Source of the DNA: Anaerolineales bacterium
GTDB taxonomy: Bacteria; Chloroflexota; Anaerolineae; Anaerolineales; Villigracilaceae
Assembly (NCBI GenBank): GCA_016934715.1
Contig: JAFGSI010000081.1
Location: 1 to 33,032 of the forward strand
DNA: 33,032 bases
Reading direction: 5' to 3'
Part shown: positions 14,282 through 23,093 of the stretch, piece after piece
How positions within the stretch are numbered: the stretch's first letter is position 1
How the letters are laid out: the number at the start of each line of letters is the position of its first letter
The notes under the pieces: generated by a model
Seen by the model: only the letters and a program-made list of their open reading frames with translations
Told to the model about the DNA's origin: nothing
Database searches by the model: none
Made by a program: the position numbers and the translations under genes

Positions 14282-15529
14282 ATGAGTTACAACGATCGCG
14301 TACGCGGCATCTATCAACAGCAGTTGAGCGATATTCGGGAGGCGGGGCTGTTCAAGCAGGAACGCTTTATCCACTCCCCACAGGCAGCCGATATCGAGGT
14401 GGAATTCCCCTCCGGGGCGAAGCTGAAGAAGGTGATCAATGTCTGCGCCAACAACTACCTGGGGCTGTCCAGCCATCCGGAGGTGGTCAGGGCTGCCCAC
14501 GAGGGTCTGGATGCGCGCGGCTATGGCATGTCTTCGGTGCGCTTCATCTGCGGGACGCAGGATATCCACCGCGAGCTTGAGCAGGTGGTCACGGAGTTCC
14601 TGGGCACGGAGGATACGATCCTCTTCCCCTCCTGCATGGACGCCAACGCCGGCGTGTTTGAAGCCATCCTGACCAAGGAGGATGTCATGATCTCCGACCG
14701 CCTGGTGCATGCGTCCATCGTCGACGGGATGCGCCTGTGCAGCGCCGAGCATGATACCTACAAGCACGGGGACATGCGCCACCTGGAGCAGAAACTGCAG
14801 CAGTGGAAGGAGAAACGCCTGCGGGTCATCATCAACGACGGCGTCTACTCGATGGATGGGGACGCGGCCAAGCTCGATGAGGTGGTCAAGCTGGCGGAGG
14901 CCTATGACGCTTTGGTATTCGTGGACGATTCGCATGCCAGTGGTTTTATTGGCAAGACCGGGCGCGGCACGCACGAAAAATGCGGTGTCATCGGCAAGAT
15001 GGACATCATCACAACCACCTTCGGCAAGGCCCTGGGAGGCGCCTCCGGGGGCTGCGTCTCCGGGCGCAAAGAGATCGTCGAGATGTGCCGGCAGCGGGCC
15101 CGCCCCTACCTGTTCTCGAATGCCATGGCCCCCGTGATCATCTCCGGTGTTCTGAAGGCCTTCGAGATCCTGAAGGGCTCGACCGAGCTGCGTGACAAGT
15201 TGGAAGAGAATGCGCGCTACTGGCGCAGCGGGCTGACCGAGGCCGGGTTCGTACTCAAGAAAGGCGACACCCCGATCGTCCCGGTCATGCTCTTCAATGC
15301 CAAGCTGGCGCAGAATTTCTCGCGCGATCTGTACGCCGAGGGCATCTACGCCATCGGGTTCTTCTTCCCGGTGGTGGCGAAGGGCCAGGCGCGCATCCGC
15401 ACCCAGCTTTCGGCCGGCCACGACAAGCACCACCTCGATCAGGCCCTTGAGGCGTTCATCAAGGTCGGAAAGAAGTATAATATCCTCGGCAAGACTGAGG
15501 AAGAGATCATCGCGGCGTACGGGCTGTAA
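14282..15529 (+). CDS. Alpha-oxoamine synthase, glycine C-acetyltransferase (KBL)-like
   Basis: A 415-residue PLP enzyme very close to 2-amino-3-ketobutyrate CoA ligase, which condenses glycine with acetyl-CoA. Conserved features: CANNYLGLSSHPEV (55-68), GMSSVRFICGTQDIHRELE (82-100), SDRLVHASIVDG with the PLP-stacking His143, FVDDSHASG with Asp215, and the Schiff-base Lys249 in TTFGKALGGASGG. The C-terminal KGQARIRTQLSAGH is also typical. Val142 replaces the Asn that usually precedes the stacking His. The C-terminus (about 395-415) extends past that of E. coli KBL. AAGGAG lies 6 nt before the start. It follows the carrier-protein gene by 96 nt, so an ACP-bound acyl donor instead of CoA is possible. 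Confidence 0.9.
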   Translation: MSYNDRVRGIYQQQLSDIREAGLFKQERFIHSPQAADIEVEFPSGAKLKKVINVCANNYLGLSSHPEVVRAAHEGLDARGYGMSSVRFICGTQDIHRELEQVVTEFLGTEDTILFPSCMDANAGVFEAILTKEDVMISDRLVHASIVDGMRLCSAEHDTYKHGDMRHLEQKLQQWKEKRLRVIINDGVYSMDGDAAKLDEVVKLAEAYDALVFVDDSHASGFIGKTGRGTHEKCGVIGKMDIITTTFGKALGGASGGCVSGRKEIVEMCRQRARPYLFSNAMAPVIISGVLKAFEILKGSTELRDKLEENARYWRSGLTEAGFVLKKGDTPIVPVMLFNAKLAQNFSRDLYAEGIYAIGFFFPVVAKGQARIRTQLSAGHDKHHLDQALEAFIKVGKKYNILGKTEEEIIAAYGL

Positions 15530-15558
15530 AGCCCGGCACTCTAAAAACTGACGGGTCA

Positions 15559-15592
15559 AGCATCTCCCGGCCTCAGGGGAGGTGCTTTTCCT
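15559..15592 (+). terminator. Rho-independent terminator between the two oxoamine synthase genes
   Basis: A 10-bp stem (15559-15568 with 15577-15586, one G-T pair) with an 8-nt loop runs into a T-rich tract. It ends about 33 nt before the next ATG, so the second synthase gene needs read-through or its own weak promoter. Confidence 0.75.
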
Positions 15593-15624
15593 TTCGTTGG
15601 TATCCTTTATCCGTGAGGTGAAAG

Positions 15625-16809
<1,185 letters not shown>

Positions 16810-16926
16810 CCTCCTCTTGGCGGATCCATCCGGGGGCTTCCGCGCCGGGATCTTGGGTAGCACCGCTCCATGCCCCTGATAGGCTCCGGTCAATCGCACG
16901 ACCGGGACAGATGTGCGGGCGGAAGG

Positions 16927-17349
16927 TCAGGATCTCCCGGCGCCCTTGCTGTTCGCCGAGGGTGGGCGCGCCTTGTGCCACGGTTGGAAATTTCTGAGAA
17001 AATCCACCTCGGGCCACTGCCCGGTAAACGTTATCGCCCGATCATCAATGCTGACAAAGGCGGCCGGCTTTTCTGTCGGAAATGATATTGTATATTTCTC
17101 ACCCCCCTGGCCCCCCTCGGCCAGCCACTTGCTGCGCTGCTGCTCGAACCAGACCTGCATGGCCTTCATACCGCCCGGCTGGAGGCTGCGGGACGAAAAT
17201 ACCTGGATCTCAAAATGGGGCGCGGCTTGTTCCAGGAATTCGAATAATCCGGCAACTGCGTCATCAGGGATCACTTCGGCACCTTTCCAGCCGCTCGTGT
17301 AGGAATGGCAGACGCCATCGAAATCGAGGCATAAGATAGGCTTGCTCAT
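16927..17349 (-). CDS. Small HAD-like hydrolase-type protein
   Basis: A 140-residue protein beginning MSKPILCLDFDGVCHSY, the DxDG motif I of HAD phosphatases. SSRS fits motif II, and VSIDDRAITF near the C-terminus fits motif IV. Such short HAD-like proteins occur in bacteria and phages, and their substrates are mostly unknown. It lacks a cap domain of any size. I chose the ATG at 17349 because GAAGGAG lies 4 nt upstream. The frame is open for 64 more codons upstream, but that stretch is arginine-rich and contains the gene's promoter. It is transcribed away from the PDE operon. Confidence 0.75.
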   Translation of the reverse strand: MSKPILCLDFDGVCHSYTSGWKGAEVIPDDAVAGLFEFLEQAAPHFEIQVFSSRSLQPGGMKAMQVWFEQQRSKWLAEGGQGGEKYTISFPTEKPAAFVSIDDRAITFTGQWPEVDFLRNFQPWHKARPPSANSKGAGRS

Positions 17350-17428
17350 CAGACTCCTTCTATCCCTGCAGGTTGGATGAGAGAAGAGGTTGCATTCATT
17401 CGTGCCTGGTGTGAAGCTTGGCAACCTG

Positions 17429-17457
17429 ATTCTACTGTACTTTGATCGTAGGGGCAA
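17429..17457 (-). promoter_or_regulatory. Promoter of the HAD-like gene
   Basis: On the minus strand, TTGCCC (17452-17457), 17 bp, TAGAAT (17429-17434), with a leader of about 73 nt. Confidence 0.6.
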
Positions 17458-17550
17458 AACAGCCCATGCACTACGGATCAGGGCGTTTGCCTGTTCTTTG
17501 GGGATTCGGGGATCTCCCCGGCGAATTCCTGAACATTGCACCGAGCAATT

Positions 17551-17579
17551 TTGACTTTAACATCACCTTGACTTAAGAT
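17551..17579 (+). promoter_or_regulatory. Promoter of the phosphodiesterase/ABC operon
   Basis: TTGACT (17551-17556), 17 bp, TAAGAT (17574-17579). The predicted start is near 17586, giving a leader of about 57 nt with GGAGA before the ATG. The rest of the gap 17350-17550 shows no other clear element. Confidence 0.65.
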
Positions 17580-17642
17580 AAGTGTCACTTGAATAATGCA
17601 AATCCAGTTGGTATAAGTTGATATTACGGCATTGGAGAAACG

Positions 17643-19526
17643 ATGGCAAAGCAAAGTCGATTGTTGTCCACTGCAGTATTACTTCTATTGTTGGTCCAGG
17701 GATGCCTGCAGGCAGCACCCACCCAGACGCCTGCTCTTCCCACGACCGAATCCCCTCCCACAGCAACCAGTGAGCCCTCCAGACGGTCCGTGGTCCTGAT
17801 TTCCTGGGATGCTGCCCGCGCGGATACGGTATACGGCCTCATGGACGCCGGACTTCTGCCGACATTTGCTGCCCTGGCGGCGGGAGGAATGCGCGCCGAA
17901 TATGCCCAGACCATCGATCCCTCCCTGACCGCGGCAGCCCACAACAGCATATCATCCGGCTCGTATCCAACCCACACCGGGATCACGTCCAACAGCTTCC
18001 ATGTAGCCGGGGATGATTTCTATTGGTATCGGCGTGGTTTTGAAGAACCCATGGATGATGCTGAGCCGATCTGGGTCACAGCCTCCAGAAATGGCCTGAC
18101 CACCGCAGCGGTCTTCTTCCCGGGCGGGACGCCGGCCCTGGGCGAACAAATGGCCGATTACACCATTGGCTACGGGATCGAGGATGCCTACTCGGACCAC
18201 AGGCGGATTGACCTTTCCGAAGCCCGGGGGTGGAGTGACACGCCGGGGTCCTTCAGCCTCCCCCTGGCTGGCAGTTTTACGATCCAGAATGTGGGCCCGG
18301 TATATCTCTATGTTGTCGATTCCACGGATGACAATACCCCCAATTATGATACCGTCATTTTGAACACCGAGCGTTCGGGGGGCGCGCCGGCCCAGACCCT
18401 GCAGGAATCCGAGTGGGGTTCGCTGGTCCTGCTGAGACGCGCCTACGCCGGCGCAGATTTCCTCATCCAGGAGATCACGGCGGAGGCGGTGACCCTGTAC
18501 CATACCGGCGTTGCGCGGAACGTTGCTTTCCCCGCCGAATTGCACAACGCCCTGAATGAGGAATTTGGGTGCTTTCCTGCCGGGGGAGACTATTACGCCC
18601 TGGAACACGGCTGGATCAGCGGGGAAGACTTCCTGTACCTGTTGGAACGCCAGTCCGTGTACATGGCCGAAGTGACCGCCTGGGTCTATTCCACCTACCA
18701 TCCTGACCTGTTGCTCACCTGGCAGGACCCGTTCGATTCCGCCGGCCACCAGTTCTTCCTCTCCGACCCGCGCCAGTTGAACTACTCTCCAGAGCTGGCA
18801 GAGCGCTACCAGGGGTATTACAACCAGGCAGCTGCGGTCGCGGATCGTTCCCTGGGCATCATGCTGGCGGCGTTCGACCTGGACAATACAACCGTCCTGC
18901 TGGTGGGCGATCACGGCATGGCTCCCATTCACACGGTCGTATACGTCAACACCCTCCTGGAGCAGGCCGGGCTGTTGACCCTGGATCTGCAGAATGCTGT
19001 CGTCGTGGACCAGACCAGGGCCTTCGCGATCGCTTCGGGCGGCGCGGTGCATATCTACATCAACCTGGTGGGGCGGGAGGTAGGGGGGGGCACGGTCAGC
19101 GCAGAGGAATACCCTGCCGTCCAGGAACAGATCATCGATTTGTTCGAAGAGGTCGTCGACCCTGTCACGGGCGAACCGGTTTTTCAACGGGTTCTGCCAC
19201 ACAGCGCGCTTGGAGCCCTGGGCCTGGATCATCCGAACTCGGGAGATGTATTTGCCCAGGCAGTCCCCGGTTACCAGCTGGATGCATGGCGGGGAAATGA
19301 TCCCCTCTTTGCCCCGGCCGATTTTTATGGTCAGCATGGGTATGACAGCAGCCTGCCGGAAATGCACGCCATCTTCATCGCTGCTGGAGACGGAATACCC
19401 GTACCCGGTGCAGTGATCCCACCCATCAGGGTGGTGGACTACGCTCCCACCATCGCCTGGCTGCTCTCTTTTCCGCCGGCCGACACCGTGGATGGCTCCT
19501 TGATCCCTGCATTCGTACAACCATGA
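17643..19526 (+). CDS. Alkaline-phosphatase-superfamily phosphodiesterase lipoprotein
   Basis: A 627-residue exported lipoprotein. The signal peptide ends in VQG-Cys21, followed by a Pro/Thr-rich linker (24-45) that would tether the enzyme outside the membrane. The catalytic domain resembles type I phosphodiesterases/nucleotide pyrophosphatases (PF01663). SWDAARAD supplies a metal-binding Asp, DPSLTAAAHNSISSG lies where the Ser/Thr nucleophile sits, DPFDSAGHQF carries the Asp/His pair, GDHGMAP the second Asp-His, and GQHGY a late His. It would cleave a phosphodiester or phosphomonoester outside the cell. GGAGA precedes the ATG. Its stop overlaps the start of the DHH gene (ATGA), so the two are translationally coupled. 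The substrate is unknown. Confidence 0.87.
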   Translation: MAKQSRLLSTAVLLLLLVQGCLQAAPTQTPALPTTESPPTATSEPSRRSVVLISWDAARADTVYGLMDAGLLPTFAALAAGGMRAEYAQTIDPSLTAAAHNSISSGSYPTHTGITSNSFHVAGDDFYWYRRGFEEPMDDAEPIWVTASRNGLTTAAVFFPGGTPALGEQMADYTIGYGIEDAYSDHRRIDLSEARGWSDTPGSFSLPLAGSFTIQNVGPVYLYVVDSTDDNTPNYDTVILNTERSGGAPAQTLQESEWGSLVLLRRAYAGADFLIQEITAEAVTLYHTGVARNVAFPAELHNALNEEFGCFPAGGDYYALEHGWISGEDFLYLLERQSVYMAEVTAWVYSTYHPDLLLTWQDPFDSAGHQFFLSDPRQLNYSPELAERYQGYYNQAAAVADRSLGIMLAAFDLDNTTVLLVGDHGMAPIHTVVYVNTLLEQAGLLTLDLQNAVVVDQTRAFAIASGGAVHIYINLVGREVGGGTVSAEEYPAVQEQIIDLFEEVVDPVTGEPVFQRVLPHSALGALGLDHPNSGDVFAQAVPGYQLDAWRGNDPLFAPADFYGQHGYDSSLPEMHAIFIAAGDGIPVPGAVIPPIRVVDYAPTIAWLLSFPPADTVDGSLIPAFVQP

Positions 19527-20404
19527 TCCAGACGGTCTGTTTCCATCACAATGATCTGGATGGCCGCGCCAGTGCTGCGATCATTCGTTATGCCCTGGGT
19601 GGCGACATCCAGTTATTCGAAACGGATTATGATGATTTGACGATCCCCTGGGACAGGGTTTCCGGGGCCGGTCGGGTCATCGTTGTGGATTTCTCGTTCC
19701 CCGCCCAGGTGATGCAAGAATTGGCCGCTGGTCGGGAACTGATCTGGATCGACCATCATAAGAGCGCCCTGATCGAATTGAAGGAAATCTCCAGGGACTG
19801 GCCCGGTTTGCGCGACCTTTCCGAGGCGGCCTGCGTGCTTGCCTGGAAAACCTTCTTCCCCGTGCGCCCGGTACCACGCGCCGTTACACTGATCGGTGAC
19901 CGCGACATCTGGCGCTGGGCGGAAGCGGATACGGGCGCTTTCACCGAAGGTCTCCATGTCCGGGATACGCGTGCGGACAATGATGCCCTGTGGGTCGCTC
20001 TTCTGGAAGAGGACCCCTCCATCATGCGAGTGATCCTGGATGAGGGGTCTCGGCTTCGGGAGATCCGTCTGGCGGAAATGAAAGACCGGGTTGCGAGGCG
20101 CGGTTTTGAGGTTGCGTTCGAGGGCTACCGGACGCTGGTCTTAAACGCGCCTGGCAACGGAGATCTGGGGCAGCGTGGGCGGGACCTTGGGTATGAAATT
20201 GTCTATTGCTATGAAGATCAGATGCAACGGGACACCTTAACGACGAAAGTGACCCTTTTCTCCAGGCAGGCGGATGTTTCCGTGATCGCCCGCCGCTATG
20301 GAGGGGGGGGGCATGCCCATGCGGCAGGCTTTTCATTTCCGCGCGCAGCCACACCCTTTCCCCCTGAAGCTGATGTAAAATGGTCACAAGAAGATTCGCA
20401 TTGA
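19523..20404 (+). CDS. DHH-family phosphoesterase
   Basis: A 293-residue cytoplasmic protein of the DHH/DHHA1 family. HHNDLDG (8-14) carries the first Asp metal ligands, VVDFS the second motif, IDHHKS (76-81) the family signature, GDRDIW the fourth motif, and GGGGHAHAAGF (260-270) the DHHA1 substrate-binding glycine-histidine segment. Relatives include nanoRNases such as NrnA/NrnB and cyclic-dinucleotide phosphodiesterases. The layout is closest to an NrnB-like exonuclease, but the substrate is not set by sequence. The start overlaps the previous stop by 4 nt, so it is coupled to the lipoprotein gene and placed before two ABC permeases. Confidence 0.9.
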   Translation: MIQTVCFHHNDLDGRASAAIIRYALGGDIQLFETDYDDLTIPWDRVSGAGRVIVVDFSFPAQVMQELAAGRELIWIDHHKSALIELKEISRDWPGLRDLSEAACVLAWKTFFPVRPVPRAVTLIGDRDIWRWAEADTGAFTEGLHVRDTRADNDALWVALLEEDPSIMRVILDEGSRLREIRLAEMKDRVARRGFEVAFEGYRTLVLNAPGNGDLGQRGRDLGYEIVYCYEDQMQRDTLTTKVTLFSRQADVSVIARRYGGGGHAHAAGFSFPRAATPFPPEADVKWSQEDSH

Positions 20405-20429
20405 GCGTGCATTCGGGAGGCGACAGACG

Positions 20430-22124
20430 ATGAAGGCACACGAACCTCAACGCCCCGGCCTTGGCGGCATCCGTTCCCGCTTGATCTCGCACTGGCTGCA
20501 TACCTGGCGCGAGTACCTGACCGGGTATCTGATGATCGCTCCTTCCGTCCTTCTGATATTCGTTTTTGGCATCTTCCCGGTGGGGTTTGCGCTTTTCGTC
20601 AGCGTGCACAGATGGCGCCTCAGGCGTGGTGATATCATCGGACTGGATAACTACACGAGCATCATCGGCAACCTGGCCTACCTGCTGGTATTTGCGCTTG
20701 CAGTTGGCGCCCTGGTGTGGGCTTTTTTCCAATTTCGCAGGATCTACCGCAGCCTGGCTGATACCCCGGTGTGGTTCTGGCTGTTGAATATCCCAGGTGC
20801 CCTGCTCGCGGCAGCCAGCCTGGGCTTTGTCCGTTGGACAGTTGTGCTGCTTCCCAACATCCTTGATATCGCCAATAAAATTCCCGGGGCGGAGAGAACC
20901 CGCGAGCTGTTCATGCAATTACTCGGGGAAGCCTTTCGCGTCCCGGAGGTGGTCCAGGCGCGTTCGGTGATGTTCTGGCTGATCGGGGCAAGCCTTGTCG
21001 CGTTCAGTGTTGGCCTTTATTTATGGCGTACGCCGGTGAACCTCCAAAGCCAGGGATGGTTGGCCACTGCCTGGGCCGGAGTGGGGATTGGCGGCGTTCT
21101 CCTGAAATACGTGTATGCAGAAATGATGACGGATTTTAACGAGGCCGTCCAGGCGGGTGTTGACCCCGGGATATTCCCGCAGTTGATCAGTATTTCCACA
21201 GGGGTCATCCTGCTCTTCATCGGATGGAAGATCTGGCAGCGGGCCAAAGACCAGCCAACTACGTTCCTGTTCTTTCTGCGCTTGTTCGGAGCCATGGTCT
21301 TCATCGTTGGCGGTTGGATCATGGTGGGAGAATTACCGGTGATCGTAGCTGCCGGGGATCCCGATCTGTGGGTTGGTCTTCGGGCAACACTTTTTTACTC
21401 GCTTGGCACCATCCCCTTCCAATTGAGCATCTCGCTCTTCCTGGCCATCCTGCTTTTCCAGAACTTGAGAGGCTCCCAGTTCTTTCGGATGATCTTCTTC
21501 CTGCCGTATGTAACCCCGACTGTTGCCAGCGCAGCCATTTTCCGCCAGTTGTTTTCGAACCGCCAGCAGGCTCCGATCAATGCTGGTCTAAAAATCCTGG
21601 GTCTTGAACATCTACAGTGGTTGTGGGAACCCAAAGGCGTCTTCCAGCTGATGGCCGGTTCCTTGGGAGTGGAAGCCTGGCCATCCTGGGCAAATGGGCC
21701 GAGTCTGGCGCTGGTCGTCATCATGATCTACTCCATCTGGGTGTTCGTCGGCTATGACACCATCATCTATCTGGCGGGGCTGGGCAACATCCCCAGGGAG
21801 ATGAGCGAGGCTGCAGAAGTGGATGGCGCCAGCCGCATGCAGGTATTTCGATTCATTACTTTTCCGATGCTTTCTCCCACGACCTACTTCCTGACCATTA
21901 TTTCGGTCATCGGAACATTCAAAGCCTTCAATCACATCTGGGTGATGCGTCTCGAAGCGGCACTGGGGACGGCCGATACGATCAGCGTGGTCATCTTCAC
22001 CGAATTCTTCGAGAAGTTGCGCTATGGCTATGCCTCGGCGATGGCGTTTGTCCTCTTTGCCATCATCCTGTTCCTGACTTTCCTCAATTCGAAAATCCAA
22101 GGATCGAAGGTGTTCTATGGCTAG
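20430..22124 (+). CDS. Carbohydrate-type ABC permease (MalF-like) with large membrane insertion
   Basis: A 564-residue inner-membrane permease of the binding-protein-dependent sugar transporter type. The N-terminal anchor (about 30-58, TGYLMIAPSVLLIFVFGIFP) and the GLDNYT segment (71-76) are standard. The core resumes at about 312 (DLWVGLRATLFYSLGTIPFQ), and the EAA loop (EMSEAAEVDGASRMQVF, 457-473) contacts the ATPase. Between them, residues about 77-310 hold some six extra hydrophobic segments (roughly 81-101, 114-141, 180-199, 209-229, 249-268, 278-306) absent from ordinary relatives of about 300 residues. GGAGG lies about 9 nt before the ATG. Its stop overlaps the start of the second permease by 8 nt. 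No gene for an ATPase is nearby, so a shared one is likely. Confidence 0.9.
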   Translation: MKAHEPQRPGLGGIRSRLISHWLHTWREYLTGYLMIAPSVLLIFVFGIFPVGFALFVSVHRWRLRRGDIIGLDNYTSIIGNLAYLLVFALAVGALVWAFFQFRRIYRSLADTPVWFWLLNIPGALLAAASLGFVRWTVVLLPNILDIANKIPGAERTRELFMQLLGEAFRVPEVVQARSVMFWLIGASLVAFSVGLYLWRTPVNLQSQGWLATAWAGVGIGGVLLKYVYAEMMTDFNEAVQAGVDPGIFPQLISISTGVILLFIGWKIWQRAKDQPTTFLFFLRLFGAMVFIVGGWIMVGELPVIVAAGDPDLWVGLRATLFYSLGTIPFQLSISLFLAILLFQNLRGSQFFRMIFFLPYVTPTVASAAIFRQLFSNRQQAPINAGLKILGLEHLQWLWEPKGVFQLMAGSLGVEAWPSWANGPSLALVVIMIYSIWVFVGYDTIIYLAGLGNIPREMSEAAEVDGASRMQVFRFITFPMLSPTTYFLTIISVIGTFKAFNHIWVMRLEAALGTADTISVVIFTEFFEKLRYGYASAMAFVLFAIILFLTFLNSKIQGSKVFYG

Positions 22125-22992
22125 ACGACCCGGTTCCGCCCACCGCCACCAAAAACCCTCCTTTGTGATCCTGCGCACCATTTTTACATATCTTATCCTG
22201 TGTGTCGGGGTCTGCATTGCCATCTTCCCGTTCTTCTGGATGATCTCGACCTCGCTGATGTCGCTCGGGGAAGCCCAGGGCACGCGCATGATCCCGTCCG
22301 AAATCCACCTTGAAAACTATGTCGACGCCTGGAACGAGGCTGACTTTTCCGTATATATGTGGAACAGTACGCGTATCACGCTCCTGACCCTGGCTGGAGA
22401 ATTGACCTTCAGCATCCTGGCCGCGTATGCTTTTGCCCGCATAAAATTCCCGGGCCGCGACCTGATCTTCACCATCCTGCTGAGCACAATGATGATCCCT
22501 GCCATGGTCACCATCATTCCCAACTTCCTGACCGTGACCTGGTTGGGGCGGATCGGCCCGATCGGGTGGATCAACAACTGGCCGGCACTGACGATCCCTT
22601 TCATGGGGAGTGTCTTCTCCATCTTCTTGCTGCGCCAGTTCTTTGCCCAGATCCCTGATGAGCTCTACGATGCCGTTCAAATGGACGGAGGAGGTCACCT
22701 GCGCTTTCTGTGGAGCATCGTGTTGCCGCTTTCCAAGGCTCCCCTGATGGTGATCATCGTCCTGTCTTTCATCGGCACCTGGAATGCGCTGGCCTGGCCG
22801 ATGCTGGTGACCAATTCTCCTGCCTGGCGTCCCATCGCTGTCGGCCTGTACAGTTTTATCGGGGAAGCCGGGCAGAGGACCAACCTGATGATGGCGGGCG
22901 CTTTTATTGCTGTCATCCCGATCCTGGTCCTGTATTTCTTCACGCAAAGACAATTCACCGAAAGCATCGCTCGCAGTGGATTGAAGGGCTAG
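22117..22992 (+). CDS. Carbohydrate-type ABC permease (MalG-like)
   Basis: A 291-residue inner-membrane protein with about six helices and the features of the second permease of sugar importers. It has an N-terminal helix (about 19-47), HLENYVDAWNEADF, then RITLLTLAGELTFSILAAYA and the EAA loop (ELYDAVQMDGGGHLRFLWSI) followed by VLPLSKAPLMVIIVLSFIGTWN. It would form the translocation pore with the upstream MalF-like subunit and dock on a cytoplasmic ATPase. The 8-nt overlap with the previous gene indicates translational coupling. The solute is unknown; the binding protein downstream belongs to the same system. Confidence 0.95.
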   Translation: MARRPGSAHRHQKPSFVILRTIFTYLILCVGVCIAIFPFFWMISTSLMSLGEAQGTRMIPSEIHLENYVDAWNEADFSVYMWNSTRITLLTLAGELTFSILAAYAFARIKFPGRDLIFTILLSTMMIPAMVTIIPNFLTVTWLGRIGPIGWINNWPALTIPFMGSVFSIFLLRQFFAQIPDELYDAVQMDGGGHLRFLWSIVLPLSKAPLMVIIVLSFIGTWNALAWPMLVTNSPAWRPIAVGLYSFIGEAGQRTNLMMAGAFIAVIPILVLYFFTQRQFTESIARSGLKG

Positions 22993-22998
22993 AGTTTG

Positions 22999-23078
22999 AT
23001 CACAAGGAGGTGATGCAGGATCGTCGTATTCTTTCGCAGATCCAATCCCAATCTTTTTTTATCCAACCATTTCCATAA
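22999..23078 (+). promoter_or_regulatory. Shine-Dalgarno hairpin and 21-codon ORF before the binding-protein gene
   Basis: ATCAC (22999-23003) and GTGAT (23010-23014) flank the loop AAGGAG (23004-23009), placing a near-perfect ribosome-binding site in a small hairpin. An ATG at 23013 opens a 21-codon frame (MQDRRILSQIQSQSFFIQPF...) whose TAA (23076-23078) touches the GGAGAGAG of the next gene. The ATG is very close to the site (about 3 nt), so translation is uncertain. It may be a leader peptide coupling permease and binding-protein synthesis, or a ribosome stand-by site. Confidence 0.35.
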
Positions 23079-23093
23079 GGAGAGAGAGATACC

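Noticed and set aside
17952-19520. Open frame of over 500 codons opposite the phosphodiesterase lipoprotein
   Set aside because: No ribosome-binding site, no signal peptide and no recognisable motif; explained by codon bias of the sense gene.
20022-20918. Open frame opposite the DHH gene and the first permease
   Set aside because: Spans two real overlapping-direction genes in antisense and has no domain content.
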